DNA of 64,000 nt from Mesorhizobium sp. (GTDB lineage Bacteria > Pseudomonadota > Alphaproteobacteria > Rhizobiales > Rhizobiaceae), in the NCBI RefSeq assembly GCF_016793485.1, contig NZ_JAEULZ010000006.1, positions 62,001 through 126,000 on the forward strand, in the 5' to 3' direction. A program made the translations under genes and the position numbers. This document shows, piece by piece, positions 16,500-27,354 of the stretch. The notes beneath the pieces are model-generated. The model saw nothing but the letters and a program-made list of their open reading frames with translations. It did no database searches and had not been told where the DNA came from. Position 1 is the first letter of the stretch. The number at the start of each line of letters is the position of its first letter.

Positions 16500-17447
16500 A
16501 TGACGCTGAACGTCGCCATCCAGATGGACCACATATCGACCGTATCGATCGCCGGGGACACCAGCTTCGCCCTGTCTCTGGAGGCGCAGAGGCGCGGCCA
16601 CAGGCTCTTCCACTACACACCCGACAGGCTGTCGATGCTCGGCGGTAGGGTTTTCGCGCGGGTCGAGGAGATGCAGGTCCGCGACGTCAAGGGCGATCAC
16701 TTCACGCTTGGCGAGGCGGTACGCACTGACCTTTCCGAGATGGATGTCATCCTGCTGCGGCAGGATCCGCCCTTCGACATGAACTACATCACGACGACGC
16801 ATCTTCTGGAGCGCATTCATCCCCAGACGCTGGTGGTCAACGATCCGGCCTGGGTCCGCAACAGCCCGGAAAAAATCTTCGTCACCGAATTTCCAGACCT
16901 GATGCCGGACACGTTGATCACCAAGGACAGCGGTGAGGTCGACGCCTTCCGCAGGGAGCATGGCGACATTATCGTCAAGCCGCTCTATGGCAATGGCGGC
17001 GCCGGCGTCTTCCATCTGCAGGATGCGGACCGCAACCTGGCCTCGCTGCTCGAAATGTTCGGGCAGATGTTCCGCGAGCCCTTCATCGTCCAGCGCTACC
17101 TCAAGGACGTGCGCAAGGGCGACAAGCGCATTATCCTGATCGACGGCGAGCCGGTTGGTGCGATCAATCGCGTGCCGGCCGAACACGATTCACGCTCTAA
17201 CATGCATGTCGGCGGGCGCGCCGAGGCGACCGAACTGACCGATCGTGAACAGGAAATCTGTGCCCGCATAGGCCCCTCGCTGAAGGAGCGCGGCTTCATC
17301 CTCGTCGGCATCGACGTCATCGGCGACTACCTCACCGAGATCAATGTGACCTCACCGACGGGCGTGCGAGAGGTCAAGCGTTTTGGCGGCGCCGACATCG
17401 CAGCGCTGTTCTGGGATGCGGTGGAAGCCAAGCGAAGCGGATCCTGA
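16500..17447 (+). CDS. gshB: Glutathione synthetase
   Basis: A 315-residue ATP-grasp ligase that joins gamma-glutamylcysteine and glycine. Family signatures are visible throughout: [19 protein letters not shown] at the N-terminus, [35 protein letters not shown] (glycine-rich ATP loop), and [19 protein letters not shown] with the metal-binding Glu and Asn. Length matches bacterial GshB. A GGGAGAGAG ribosome-binding site precedes the ATG. The gap upstream contains TTGACA (16442-16447), a possible -35 box, so the gene may have its own promoter rather than being read from the glycan operon. Confidence 0.96.
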   Translation: MTLNVAIQMDHISTVSIAGDTSFALSLEAQRRGHRLFHYTPDRLSMLGGRVFARVEEMQVRDVKGDHFTLGEAVRTDLSEMDVILLRQDPPFDMNYITTTHLLERIHPQTLVVNDPAWVRNSPEKIFVTEFPDLMPDTLITKDSGEVDAFRREHGDIIVKPLYGNGGAGVFHLQDADRNLASLLEMFGQMFREPFIVQRYLKDVRKGDKRIILIDGEPVGAINRVPAEHDSRSNMHVGGRAEATELTDREQEICARIGPSLKERGFILVGIDVIGDYLTEINVTSPTGVREVKRFGGADIAALFWDAVEAKRSGS

Positions 17448-17534
17448 AACTTCCGACGGGCGTTCCGCAAGCGATGCGCCTTTGTTCACGCGATACAACC
17501 GGCCTCAATCCGCGGTGACATTTTTCGCGCGTTT

Positions 17535-17549
17535 GTTCCCTTCTTGTTC
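17535..17549. promoter_or_regulatory. Alphaproteobacterial LexA box upstream of comM
   Basis: The sequence GTTC-CCTTCTT-GTTC is an exact match to the direct-repeat SOS box GTTC-N7-GTTC known from Rhizobium, Rhodobacter and other alphaproteobacteria. It lies 99 bp upstream of the comM start, inside the only intergenic space in front of the gene. This suggests LexA repression and DNA-damage induction of comM. A single exact match in a 200-bp gap could arise by chance, though not often. Confidence 0.65.
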
Positions 17550-17648
17550 TTGCTTTATCCTGAAAATCGTGCTGTCCTGACGTAAAGGGAAATCTGAAGC
17601 GGTTGTACCGCCGGTGTTGGGGTGGGCGGCCGTTCGGAGGGGTGGGGC

Positions 17649-19178
17649 ATGGTATCGCGTGTGCGCACGGTTGCGTTCCAGGGCATCGAGGCCGTGCCGG
17701 TCGATGTTCAGGTGATGATCGCGCCGGGCAAGGCCGGCATGCACATCGTCGGACTGCCGGACAAGGCGGTGGCCGAAAGCCGCGAGCGGGTCCAGGCCGC
17801 CCTGCACGCCTCGGGCCTGTCGATGCCGGCCAAGAAGGTCACGGTCAATCTGGCGCCGGCCGACCTGCCAAAGGAGGGCAGCCACTACGATTTGCCGATC
17901 GCGCTCGGCCTGATGGCGGCGCTCGGCGCGGTCCCCGGCGATGCGCTTGCCGGCTACGTCGTGCTGGGCGAACTGTCGCTCGACGGCACGATCGCCGCGG
18001 TGGCCGGCGCGCTTCCGGCTGCGATAGGAGCCAACGCCGAAGGCAAGGGCCTGATCTGCCCGCATGGCTGCGGTTCGGAAGCCGCCTGGGCCGGTGCGGA
18101 GATCGACATTCTCGCGCCGCGCAGCCTGATCGCCGTCGCCAATCATTTCCGGGGCACGCAGGTGCTGTCACGGCCCGAAGCCAGCGTCCATGCGCCGGCT
18201 GGCGATCTGCCTGATCTCGCCGACATCAAGGGGCAGGAAAGCGCGCGCCGGGCGCTGGAAGTCGCCGCCGCCGGCGGCCACAACCTGTTGATGATCGGTC
18301 CACCCGGTTCGGGCAAGTCTATGCTCGCGCAACGCCTGCCTTCCATCCTGCCGCGCCTGCGACCGAAGGAACTGCTCGAAGTCTCCATGATCGCGTCGAT
18401 GGCGGGCGAACTTGCGGGTGGCAAGCTGACGGACCGCCGTCCGTTCCGCGCACCGCATCACTCGGCTTCGATGGCGGCTATGGTCGGCGGCGGCTTGCGC
18501 GTGCGACCGGGCGAGATGTCTCTGGCGCACAACGGCGTGCTTTTCCTCGACGAATTTCCCGAATTCTCGCCGCAGACGCTCGATGCGCTGCGGCAGCCGC
18601 TGGAGACGGGCGAATGCGTCATCGCGCGGGCCAATCACCGTGTCGCCTATCCGGCCCGCATCCAGCTTGTCGCCGCGATGAATCCCTGCAAGTGCGGCAT
18701 GGCCGGCGAGCCCGGTTATCGTTGCGCACGCGGCCCGCGTTGCCAGTCCGATTACCAGGCGCGGGTTTCGGGACCGCTGTTGGATCGCATCGACCTGCGC
18801 ATAGAGGTCCCGGCTGTATCGGCCGGCGACCTGATCAGGCCGGGCCGCTCCGAGTCGAGCGCTTCGGTCGCAGCGAGGGTTCTGGCCGCGCGGCAGGTGC
18901 AGCACGAGCGGTTCGCGGCGCTGGGCGTTGCGGCGTCGACCAATGCTCATTGTCCGACATCGCTAATCGAGGAGATCGCTTCCCCCGATGCGGCGGGGCT
19001 TGCGCTGCTGCACGATGCAAGCGAGAAGCTGGGGTTTTCCGCGCGTGCCTATCACCGGGTCTTGCGCGTTGCCCGCACGCTGGCCGACCTCGACGGAAAC
19101 GACGGCGTCGGCCGAATTCACCTTGCAGAGGCGATATCCTATCGGATGAGCGCGGAACGCATGGCCCAAGCGGCGTGA
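17649..19178 (+). CDS. comM: ComM/YifB-family AAA+ helicase (Mg-chelatase-like)
   Basis: A 509-residue protein with the three ComM parts. An N-terminal S5/Lon-protease-like fold (VPVDVQVMIAPGKAGMHIVG ... ERVQAAL) comes first, then an AAA+ domain with Walker A GPPGSGKSMLAQRLP (about residues 218-232) and Walker B GVLFLDEFPEFS, then a C-terminal Mg-chelatase-like domain with CNPC-type zinc-like cysteines (NPCKCGMAGEPGYRC). ComM is a hexameric branch-migration helicase that aids homologous recombination of incoming DNA. I chose the ATG preceded by GGAGGGG and dropped nine codons upstream. A LexA box lies 99 bp upstream. Confidence 0.94.
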   Translation: MVSRVRTVAFQGIEAVPVDVQVMIAPGKAGMHIVGLPDKAVAESRERVQAALHASGLSMPAKKVTVNLAPADLPKEGSHYDLPIALGLMAALGAVPGDALAGYVVLGELSLDGTIAAVAGALPAAIGANAEGKGLICPHGCGSEAAWAGAEIDILAPRSLIAVANHFRGTQVLSRPEASVHAPAGDLPDLADIKGQESARRALEVAAAGGHNLLMIGPPGSGKSMLAQRLPSILPRLRPKELLEVSMIASMAGELAGGKLTDRRPFRAPHHSASMAAMVGGGLRVRPGEMSLAHNGVLFLDEFPEFSPQTLDALRQPLETGECVIARANHRVAYPARIQLVAAMNPCKCGMAGEPGYRCARGPRCQSDYQARVSGPLLDRIDLRIEVPAVSAGDLIRPGRSESSASVAARVLAARQVQHERFAALGVAASTNAHCPTSLIEEIASPDAAGLALLHDASEKLGFSARAYHRVLRVARTLADLDGNDGVGRIHLAEAISYRMSAERMAQAA

Positions 19179-19186
19179 AGCGGTAG

Positions 19187-19216
19187 GTGAGCCTCTGCCC
19201 GCCTGGGAAGGCTCAC
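19187..19216. terminator. Hairpin between convergent comM and BTLCP genes
   Basis: GTGAGCCT (19187-19194) pairs with AGGCTCAC (19209-19216) around a 14-nt loop. It covers the stop codon of the convergent protease gene and lies 8 bp past the comM stop. There is no T-run on either strand, so it may be only a weak transcription-end or mRNA-stability structure. Confidence 0.3.
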
Positions 19217-19848
19217 TGGTTGACCGAGCCGACCAGCGGCGCCGACGGCTCCGCTTCGCGGATGGTCACCCAGCGACCGGTGTGGGTGGATGCCTGACGC
19301 TTCAGGAACGTGTATTCCGCCTGATCCCACCTCCGCACCGGATCGACCAGGTTATCGAGCAAAAAATCACCCTTGTCGGTGCGTACGGTGAGAACGGCGT
19401 GGCCTTCGCCGTTCGGACGCCGCAGGACGGTTATCAGAAGATTGGTAAGGGAAACGCCCTGCCGGCTCAATTCGCGACGCTTCTCCAGGACATAGTCCTC
19501 GCAATCGCCGACGCCGTTGTCAGGATAGGCCCATACCTCGTCCTTGCCGTAGATGTCGATGTCGTTCATCGGTTTCACCTCGGCATTCACGCGCTGGTTG
19601 ACCGAAACGATCAGGTTCCAGAAATTGTCCGACATCTTTACCGGACCTTCGTCGCGCAGCCGAATATTGCATTCGGAGGGGTTGGCCTTGCAAAAGTCGT
19701 AATGGCCGATCGGCTGGGATGTCAGTCCACCCGTGCTCATCGAAGGAGACGCGGAGGCGGACGTCACCCCGAGCGCCGCGAGGCAGGCCGATCCAACCAT
19801 CCAAACCGCGCAGAGCCCTGCGCGCCCCGTCCTTGCAAATGAAGCCAT
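19213..19848 (-). CDS. Transglutaminase-like cysteine protease (BTLCP family)
   Basis: A 211-residue exported cysteine protease of the bacterial transglutaminase-like family (formerly DUF920, related to LapG). A signal peptide covers about the first 34 residues. The catalytic triad is visible: Cys116 in GVGDCEDYVLEKR, His150 in NGEGHAVLTVRT, and Asp165 in DFLLDNLVDP. Two further cysteines (53 and 60) could form a disulfide in the periplasm. LapG-type members cleave surface adhesins, but no LapA adhesin or LapD partner is in this window, so the substrate is open. It is convergent with comM. Confidence 0.85.
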   Translation of the reverse strand: MASFARTGRAGLCAVWMVGSACLAALGVTSASASPSMSTGGLTSQPIGHYDFCKANPSECNIRLRDEGPVKMSDNFWNLIVSVNQRVNAEVKPMNDIDIYGKDEVWAYPDNGVGDCEDYVLEKRRELSRQGVSLTNLLITVLRRPNGEGHAVLTVRTDKGDFLLDNLVDPVRRWDQAEYTFLKRQASTHTGRWVTIREAEPSAPLVGSVNQ

Positions 19849-19990
19849 TGAACCCTGCCCCGCCCGTTCCTTCTTGTTTAACGAAAAGTTAAGGGCGACA
19901 GTCGCGACCTGTCAATTCAACCGGCCATAAGATTGCCGTGATGGTTACCGCGCGCGTTTCGATAGCGGCGGATTTGCAACAAGATCAGGC

Positions 19991-20036
19991 AAAGACCCGA
20001 TCTATCAGGCGCTTTTGCGGGTCTTTTGAGCAGGCG
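19991..20036. terminator. Possible hairpin at the 3' end of phaZ
   Basis: AAAGACCCG (19991-19999) and CGGGTCTTT (20028-20036) are perfect inverted 9-mers. They flank the phaZ stop codon at the edge of the gene, with a 28-nt loop. The loop is longer than in most intrinsic terminators and there is no clear T-tract, so the call is weak. Confidence 0.3.
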
Positions 20037-21273
20037 CTGGCTGCTTGCGCCCATAGCTGGAGATGAAATCGACGATGCGCGGCACAATGTCGGCGCGGAA
20101 ACGCGAGCCGTTGAATACGCCATAATGTCCGACCGCCGGCTGCATGTAGTGGACGCGCATGTCGTCAGGGATGTTGATGCAGAGATCGTGTGCCGCCTGC
20201 GTCTGGCCGAGGCCGGAAATGTCGTCGTTCTCACCCTCGATGGTGAGCAGCGCGACATTGCGGATCGCCTTCGGATCGACCGGCGTCCCGCGATGCGTCA
20301 TCTCTCCCTTTGGCAGCGCATGGCGGATGAAGACGGTATCGACCGTTTGCAGATAGAATTCCGCCGTCAGGTCCATCACGGCGAGGTATTCGTCGTAGAA
20401 GTCCCGATGCTTTTCGGCGCCATCGCCGTCGTTCTTCACCAAATGGAGGAAGAAGTCCTTGTGTGCCGTGATGTGGCGATCCAGATTCATGCCCATGAAG
20501 CCGGAAAGCTGCAGGAAGCCGGGATAGACGTCGCGTCCGAAGCCCGGCTCCGGCCAAGGCACCTGCATGATCACATTGTCGCGGAACCACGCCATTCCCT
20601 TCTGCTTGGCGAGGATGTTGACCGCGGTGGGATTGCGCCTGGTGTCGACGGGTCCGCCCATCAGCGTCATCGTCGCCGGGACGAAACGGTCTTTGCGTGC
20701 TTCCATCAGCGCAACGGCGGCAAGCACCGGCACGGACGGCTGGCACACACCCATCACATGCGTGTCGGGCCCCAGTTCGTGGAACATGTCGATGACGTAG
20801 TCGATGTAGTCATCGAGGTCGAAGCGTCCTTCGCCAACCGCCACCATGCGCGCGTCCGCCCAGTCGGTGATGTAGACGTCGGCGTGCGGCAGCATCGCTT
20901 CCACCGTGCCGCGCAACAGCGTGGCGTAGTGGCCGGACATCGGCGCGACGATCAGGAGCTTGGGGTCGCGCCTGCGGCCCGCGGGCAGGTCGCGCTCGAA
21001 ATGGATCAGGCGGCAGAATGGCCGCGACCAGACGATCTTTTCTGTGACCGGCACCTTCTTCCAATCGACGGTCGTTTCCTTCAGGCCGAAATCGGGCTTG
21101 GCGTAGCGCCGCGTCGTCCGCTCGAAAAGCTCGGCAGTGGCCGCGATCGAGCGCCCGAAAGCGGTATGCGACGCCGGGTTGAGTGGGTTGGAATACAGCA
21201 GCTTCACCACGTCGGCATATGCCCTTAGCGGCTGCATGGCTGCGTGGTTCAACTCGTAGAGCTGGTAAAACAC
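20005..21273 (-). CDS. phaZ: Intracellular polyhydroxyalkanoate depolymerase
   Basis: A 422-residue PhaZ-type depolymerase that mobilises stored polyhydroxybutyrate. The alpha/beta-hydrolase nucleophile is a cysteine instead of serine, in HVMGVCQPSVPVLAAV (Cys177), a hallmark of intracellular PhaZ enzymes; the catalytic His lies near AVGHYGVFNGSRFR. The N-terminal MFYQLYELNHAAMQPLR is also typical. The start is GTG with GGGG about 8 bases upstream; an ATG five bases earlier is out of frame. It has no partners for PHA synthesis nearby. The 194-bp gap upstream is AT-richer and probably carries its promoter. Confidence 0.95.
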   Translation of the reverse strand: MFYQLYELNHAAMQPLRAYADVVKLLYSNPLNPASHTAFGRSIAATAELFERTTRRYAKPDFGLKETTVDWKKVPVTEKIVWSRPFCRLIHFERDLPAGRRRDPKLLIVAPMSGHYATLLRGTVEAMLPHADVYITDWADARMVAVGEGRFDLDDYIDYVIDMFHELGPDTHVMGVCQPSVPVLAAVALMEARKDRFVPATMTLMGGPVDTRRNPTAVNILAKQKGMAWFRDNVIMQVPWPEPGFGRDVYPGFLQLSGFMGMNLDRHITAHKDFFLHLVKNDGDGAEKHRDFYDEYLAVMDLTAEFYLQTVDTVFIRHALPKGEMTHRGTPVDPKAIRNVALLTIEGENDDISGLGQTQAAHDLCINIPDDMRVHYMQPAVGHYGVFNGSRFRADIVPRIVDFISSYGRKQPAPAQKTRKSA

Positions 21274-21467
21274 TGCATTACCCCGTCTTCCGGGAACAAC
21301 CCCGGGTCCTCCCGATCATATAATGAAGTTAGCGTTGTTTTGTTGCGATGCAATACGCCAAGCCGGCAAAGCGCGGACGTCGTTGGTCCAGACGCCAGGG
21401 CACCTTTTACAAACAAAGGCTTAGGTTGCAGTCGCGGCGTTGCGCAGCCGCAGCGATCGAGGCCCGG

Positions 21468-21761
21468 TCAGTCGGGCACGCCCTCGACCAGCACCATCTC
21501 CGCTTCAGCCACCTTCTGACGAATCGCCCTAGCCGCCGTGTATTCCGGCGAATGGTAGCAATCCTGCGCTGCCTTCAGCGAGGGGAACTCAATGACGACG
21601 TTGCGCGCGCGGTCGCGTCCCTCGGTGGTTTCATGCGCGCCGCCCCTCGCCAGCATCTTCGCCCCGTATTTGTCGAACGCGATCTTCGAGGCCGCTACGT
21701 AGTCCTTGTAGGCCTCTGCGTCCCTCACTTCGACATGCGCGATCCAGTATCCTTTTGGCAT
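21468..21761 (-). CDS. DUF1330 family protein
   Basis: A 97-residue DUF1330 protein, a dimeric alpha/beta ferredoxin-like fold related to the dabb and EthD groups. Visible family features are GYWIAHVEVRDAEAYKDYV at the start, a middle segment GRDRARNVVIEFPSLKAAQD, and CYHSPEYTAARAIR near the end, which is strongly conserved in the family. Its biochemical role is unknown. A very good GGGAGG ribosome-binding site precedes the ATG. It sits 21 bp downstream of pyrF in the same direction and is likely co-transcribed with it. Confidence 0.9.
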   Translation of the reverse strand: MPKGYWIAHVEVRDAEAYKDYVAASKIAFDKYGAKMLARGGAHETTEGRDRARNVVIEFPSLKAAQDCYHSPEYTAARAIRQKVAEAEMVLVEGVPD

Positions 21762-21782
21762 GCTTACCTCCCGATATTTTCT

Positions 21783-22484
21783 TCAGGCCGATGCCATCTC
21801 GGCCAGGATTGCTTGCGCCGCCGCCCGCCGGTCGGCGGCCTGCACGACGGGTCGCGCCACGACGAGATGGCTCGCGCCGGCCTTGAGCGCCGCCGAGGGC
21901 GTGACGACGCGCTTCTGGTCGCCATGATCGGCGCCGGCAGGGCGGATGCCGGGCGTGACGACTGCAAGCTCTGGCCCGACGATCCCTCGCACCGCCGCCG
22001 CCTCGTCGGCCGAACACACCACGCCGCTCATGCCAGCCTCCAGCGCCTGGGTTGCGCGGCGCGAGACAAGCGCGCGAGGATCATAATCGTAGCCCGCTTC
22101 CACGAGGTCCGCGCGGTCCATCGACGTCAGCACAGTCACGGCCAGCAGGGTCAGGTCGGAGTCCCGCGCCGCCTGCACGGCCGCCCGCATCGCCTTCGGG
22201 TAGGCATGCAGTGTCAGCATCGACACGCCCATCTTCGCAATGTTCTCGACGCCTTTCGCGACCGTGTTGTCGATGTCGAGCAGCTTCATGTCGAGGAACA
22301 CGTTGGCGCCGCCCGAGGCGAGCTCACGGGCGAAATCCAGGCCGCCCGCGAAGACGAGCTGGTAGCCGATCTTGTAGAAGGAGACGACGCCGTCGAGATC
22401 ACGCACCACTTTCTCGGCTTCGGCCAGGGTGGGTACATCCAGTCCAACGATCAGCCTGTCCTTCACTTCGCTCTCCCTCATCAT
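21783..22484 (-). CDS. pyrF: Orotidine 5'-phosphate decarboxylase
   Basis: A 233-residue OMP decarboxylase that makes UMP in the last step of pyrimidine synthesis. The active-site motif is [20 protein letters not shown] (Asp-x-Lys-x-x-Asp-Ile), followed by MLTLHAYP, and [10 protein letters not shown] and [11 protein letters not shown] near the C-terminus for phosphate binding. The annotated ATG overlaps the preceding stop by 4 bp, but a GTG six codons later has a better ribosome-binding site (GAGGGAG at 6 bases) and gives the usual length, so 22466 may be the true start. Confidence 0.94.
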   Translation of the reverse strand: MMRESEVKDRLIVGLDVPTLAEAEKVVRDLDGVVSFYKIGYQLVFAGGLDFARELASGGANVFLDMKLLDIDNTVAKGVENIAKMGVSMLTLHAYPKAMRAAVQAARDSDLTLLAVTVLTSMDRADLVEAGYDYDPRALVSRRATQALEAGMSGVVCSADEAAAVRGIVGPELAVVTPGIRPAGADHGDQKRVVTPSAALKAGASHLVVARPVVQAADRRAAAQAILAEMASA

Positions 22485-23077
22485 GGCTCAATTCGCGTCG
22501 ACAGCATCGCCGTGCGTTCGATCAGGGTATGGCAGACCGTTTCCATTTGGTGACGCAAGCGCTCATCGCGGAACTGTCCGTCGTCGTCGAAAGCTTCGGA
22601 CGCCCGGGCAACCGAACACTGCGGCGTGATCACCTCGACATGGCAGGCCATCAGGACCGCGCGCAGATGGTAGAGCCCGCGCACGCCGGCGAAATTGCCG
22701 TCCGACGACGAACACAGCGCGGCAACCTTGCCGTCATACGGCTTGAAGGGCCGTCCGGCATCCTTCCTGACACGGCTGATCCAGTCGAGCGCGTTTTTCA
22801 GCAATGGGGGGATCGAGGCGTTATATTCCGGGCTGGCAATCAGGAAACCGTCATGCGAGGCGATCTGTCGGGCGAGCTTCACCGCGTTTTCAGGAACACC
22901 GTATTGCTTCTCCAGATCCTGATCCACGAGCGGCAGCGTATAGTCGCCGAGCGAGATGCGGGTGACGTCGGCGCCCTGCAACGCCAGTTCCTTCGTCGCG
23001 GCATCCGCAGTCCTGATGCTGAACGCGCCGGAGCGGATGGAGCCGGCGAAAACGAGGATTTTCGGGATGACGGGCAC
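22481..23077 (-). CDS. NAD(P)H-dependent FMN reductase (chromate reductase-like)
   Basis: A 198-residue flavodoxin-fold oxidoreductase. The FMN phosphate loop is [20 protein letters not shown] near the N-terminus, and the characteristic [20 protein letters not shown] and LDWISRV segments follow. Members reduce flavins, quinones, azo dyes or chromate with NAD(P)H. The gene overlaps pyrF by 4 bp and is thus in its operon, though no metabolic link is obvious. Confidence 0.88.
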   Translation of the reverse strand: MPVIPKILVFAGSIRSGAFSIRTADAATKELALQGADVTRISLGDYTLPLVDQDLEKQYGVPENAVKLARQIASHDGFLIASPEYNASIPPLLKNALDWISRVRKDAGRPFKPYDGKVAALCSSSDGNFAGVRGLYHLRAVLMACHVEVITPQCSVARASEAFDDDGQFRDERLRHQMETVCHTLIERTAMLSTRIEP

Positions 23078-23159
23078 GGTCTTTCCTTTGACCCGCTGCT
23101 ACAGGGAAATCCGCCGCCCGGTCAATGATGCGCCGCAAGATTGCGGCGCGCAACCGCAG

Positions 23160-23765
23160 TCACGCTTGCTTGCGCGCGCGTCGATAAATCCAGAGCTGAG
23201 TCGGCGGTATATTGCGCAGGATGAACTGAAAACGCTCGATGGTGTAGTCCCCGAGGCCTGCCGGTATCGGTGATTTCGGCCCGTAGGTAAGCTGAACCAC
23301 CGGCCTCCCGTGCGGTATGCGCTTCAGCAGGTTCTCCAGGTAGGAAACCCTGAGCGCAACCGGGAAGTTAAGCAGCGGCACGCCCGACACGACGCTGTCG
23401 AACATTGTGTCCGCGTTGTCGCCGAGCGTGCGGTCGAGGTCGAAGCCGTCACCCTCGATAACATTTACGCCGGGATAGTTGCGCTTAAGGTGCGTGGCGA
23501 ATGCGTGCGAATATTCGACGGCGTAGAGTTGCCGAGGCTCGACGCCGCGCTTCAGGATCGCACGGGTCACGACTCCGGTGCCGGGCCCGACCTCAAGCGC
23601 GGGAAGGCCCGATGTCGTGTCGACGACCGACGCCATGTAGCGAGCAGTGATCGAACTCGTCGGAACGATGGATCCCACGGTTCGCGGCTTGTCGACCCAG
23701 CCGCGAAAAAACCGAAGCTCGTCGTCGAATTTCTCGACGATCCTGCGCAGTCCCGAAGCGGCCAT
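23160..23765 (-). CDS. pmtA: Phosphatidylethanolamine N-methyltransferase (PmtA type)
   Basis: A 201-residue soluble class I methyltransferase of the rhizobial/Rhodobacter PmtA type, which methylates phosphatidylethanolamine three times to phosphatidylcholine at the membrane. An N-terminal amphipathic stretch (IVEKFDDELRFFRGW) precedes the SAM motif ALEVGPGTGVVTRAIL, and VVSGVPLLNFP and VVQLTYGPKSPIP are typical of PmtA. I chose the ATG preceded by GGAG at eight bases; the upstream alternative adds a non-conserved 19-residue leader. It follows dnaJ in the same direction with a 99-bp gap. Confidence 0.88.
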   Translation of the reverse strand: MAASGLRRIVEKFDDELRFFRGWVDKPRTVGSIVPTSSITARYMASVVDTTSGLPALEVGPGTGVVTRAILKRGVEPRQLYAVEYSHAFATHLKRNYPGVNVIEGDGFDLDRTLGDNADTMFDSVVSGVPLLNFPVALRVSYLENLLKRIPHGRPVVQLTYGPKSPIPAGLGDYTIERFQFILRNIPPTQLWIYRRARKQA

Positions 23766-23864
23766 CGGTGGTCTCCATCTGGCGATGTTAGGGACACATA
23801 ACGTGCCGCAGGTTCGGCGCAAGCCTCAAAGTTGCATCTGCCTAAATGTCGCGACCAGAGGCGC

Positions 23865-24998
23865 TCAGCGTTCGGCGAACGATTCGAAGAAATCCTTCAT
23901 CCGCGAGAAGAAGCCTGCCGATTGCGGCGAATTTTCCTTCGAGGAAAGCTTGTCGAATTCCTCCAGCAGTTCGCGCTGGCGCTTCGACAGGCTTTGCGGG
24001 GTCTCGACCGCCGTCTGGATGTAGAGGTCGCCGACCTGCGGCTGGCGAAGCACCGGCATGCCTTTGCCCTTGAGGCGGAACTGCTTGCCGTTCTGGGTCC
24101 CTTCCGGCACCTTCACGCGGGTCTGCGTGCCGTCGAGCGTGGCCACTTCGAACGCGCCGCCGAGCGCGGCCGTCGTCATCGAGATCGGCACCTTGCAGTA
24201 GAGATCGGCGCCGTCGCGCTGGAAGAATTCGTGCGGCTTGACCGACAGGAAGATGTAGAGGTCGCCGGCCGGCCCGCCGCGCAGTCCGGCCTCGCCCTCG
24301 TTGGCGAGGCGGATGCGGGTGCCGTCTTCGATGCCGGCGGGAATATTCACCGACAGCGAACGTTCCTCGACCACCCTGCCCTGCCCGGCACATTTCGTGC
24401 AGGGGTCCTTGATCGTCTGTCCGCGGCCCTGGCAGGTCGGGCAGGTGCGTTCGATGGAGAAGAAACCCTGCGTCGCTCGGACTTTGCCGTGGCCGCCGCA
24501 GGTGGTGCAGGTGACGGGCTGAGTGCCGGGCTTGGCTCCGCTGCCGGAGCATTCGTCGCAGGAGACGGAGGCCGGCACATGGATCTGCGCCGTCTTGCCC
24601 GCAAAGGCCTCCTCGAGGCTGATCTCCATGTTGTAGCGCAGATCCGCCCCACGCTCGCGCCCACCGGAAGAGCGACGGCGGCCGCCGCCCATCATGTCGC
24701 CGAAGATGTCTTCGAAGATGTCTGCGAAGCCGCCCGCGCCGAAACCGTTGCCGCCGCCGTTCATGCCGCCGCCATTCTCGAACGCGGCATGGCCGAAGCG
24801 ATCGTAGGCGGCGCGCTTCTGCGGGTCCTTCAGGCACTCATAGGCTTCGTTGATTTCCTTGAAGCGGATTTCGCAGGACTGGTCGCCGGGATTGCGATCC
24901 GGGTGGAACTGCATGGCGAGCTTGCGAAACGCGGTCTTCAGGACCTTTTCGTCGGCGCTTCTTTCGACGCCGAGCGTCTCGTAGAAATCAGCTTTCAT
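23865..24998 (-). CDS. dnaJ: Co-chaperone DnaJ
   Basis: A 377-residue class I Hsp40 that delivers substrates to DnaK and stimulates its ATPase. The J-domain has HPD at residues 32-34, followed by a Gly/Phe-rich linker with repeated GGGMNGGG and GGG stretches. The zinc-binding region has four CxxCxGxG repeats ([32 protein letters not shown]). The C-terminal substrate domains complete a normal-length protein. It is downstream of dnaK on the same strand with a 220-bp gap that contains a strong hairpin, so dnaJ is read through from dnaK or from its own promoter. Confidence 0.97.
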   Translation of the reverse strand: MKADFYETLGVERSADEKVLKTAFRKLAMQFHPDRNPGDQSCEIRFKEINEAYECLKDPQKRAAYDRFGHAAFENGGGMNGGGNGFGAGGFADIFEDIFGDMMGGGRRRSSGGRERGADLRYNMEISLEEAFAGKTAQIHVPASVSCDECSGSGAKPGTQPVTCTTCGGHGKVRATQGFFSIERTCPTCQGRGQTIKDPCTKCAGQGRVVEERSLSVNIPAGIEDGTRIRLANEGEAGLRGGPAGDLYIFLSVKPHEFFQRDGADLYCKVPISMTTAALGGAFEVATLDGTQTRVKVPEGTQNGKQFRLKGKGMPVLRQPQVGDLYIQTAVETPQSLSKRQRELLEEFDKLSSKENSPQSAGFFSRMKDFFESFAER

Positions 24999-25169
24999 GT
25001 CGTCCCGGTGTCCGGATGTCTGGGGTCCGGCTTTTTATCGTCCCCGGCCCTTGGGTGCTTGTGCATCGCGCGGCGCCATCCTGCAAATGACTGGCTTCGA
25101 TTTAGTGAGCCTTGGCCGGCGATGCCAGAGTAAGTGCGCAACACAAAGAGCTTTTTCGCTTCGCCTTGC

Positions 25170-25201
25170 AAGAAGGCCCGGCGTCGCCACCGGGCCTTCT
25201 T
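25170..25201. terminator. Strong hairpin between dnaK and dnaJ
   Basis: A perfect 12-bp stem (AAGAAGGCCCGG with CCGGGCCTTCTT) around an 8-nt loop starts 17 bp past the dnaK stop codon. On the minus strand it is not followed by a long T-run, so it is probably a partial terminator or a 3' stabilising structure that lowers dnaJ expression relative to dnaK. Confidence 0.7.
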
Positions 25202-25218
25202 GTATTTTCAGAGTGAGA

Positions 25219-27135
<1,917 letters not shown>

Positions 27136-27256
27136 TTTTATAGTCTCTCCTTCAAGCAGGCCGTCAGGACCCTATCAGGCGTTCCGGGGACGGCCCCCGT
27201 ACACTGGAAATTCCGCGCCGAACCAACCGGTTTTCGGCCGGTCCGCGCGGTTGCGG

Positions 27257-27288
27257 CGTATATAAGAAGACCCGTTTTGCTGCGCAAG
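27257..27288 (-). promoter_or_regulatory. RpoH (sigma-32) promoter of dnaK
   Basis: On the minus strand: -35 box CTTG (27285-27288), an 18-bp spacer, and -10 box CTTATATACG (27257-27266). This matches the alphaproteobacterial RpoH consensus CTTG-N17/18-CYTATNTNNG at every defined base. It lies 121 bp upstream of the dnaK start, so the transcript would have a leader of about 110 nt. Confidence 0.85.
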
Positions 27289-27354
27289 TCAGGTTCAGAC
27301 CAATCGACAGCGGAATGATTGCCCGGCAAAACCGCGCCTGCGCTGGCGAAAGCC

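Noticed and set aside
27136-27354. CIRCE/HrcA operator ahead of dnaK
   Set aside because: No TTAGCACTC-N9-GAGTGCTAA-like repeat is present; the RpoH promoter explains the region better.
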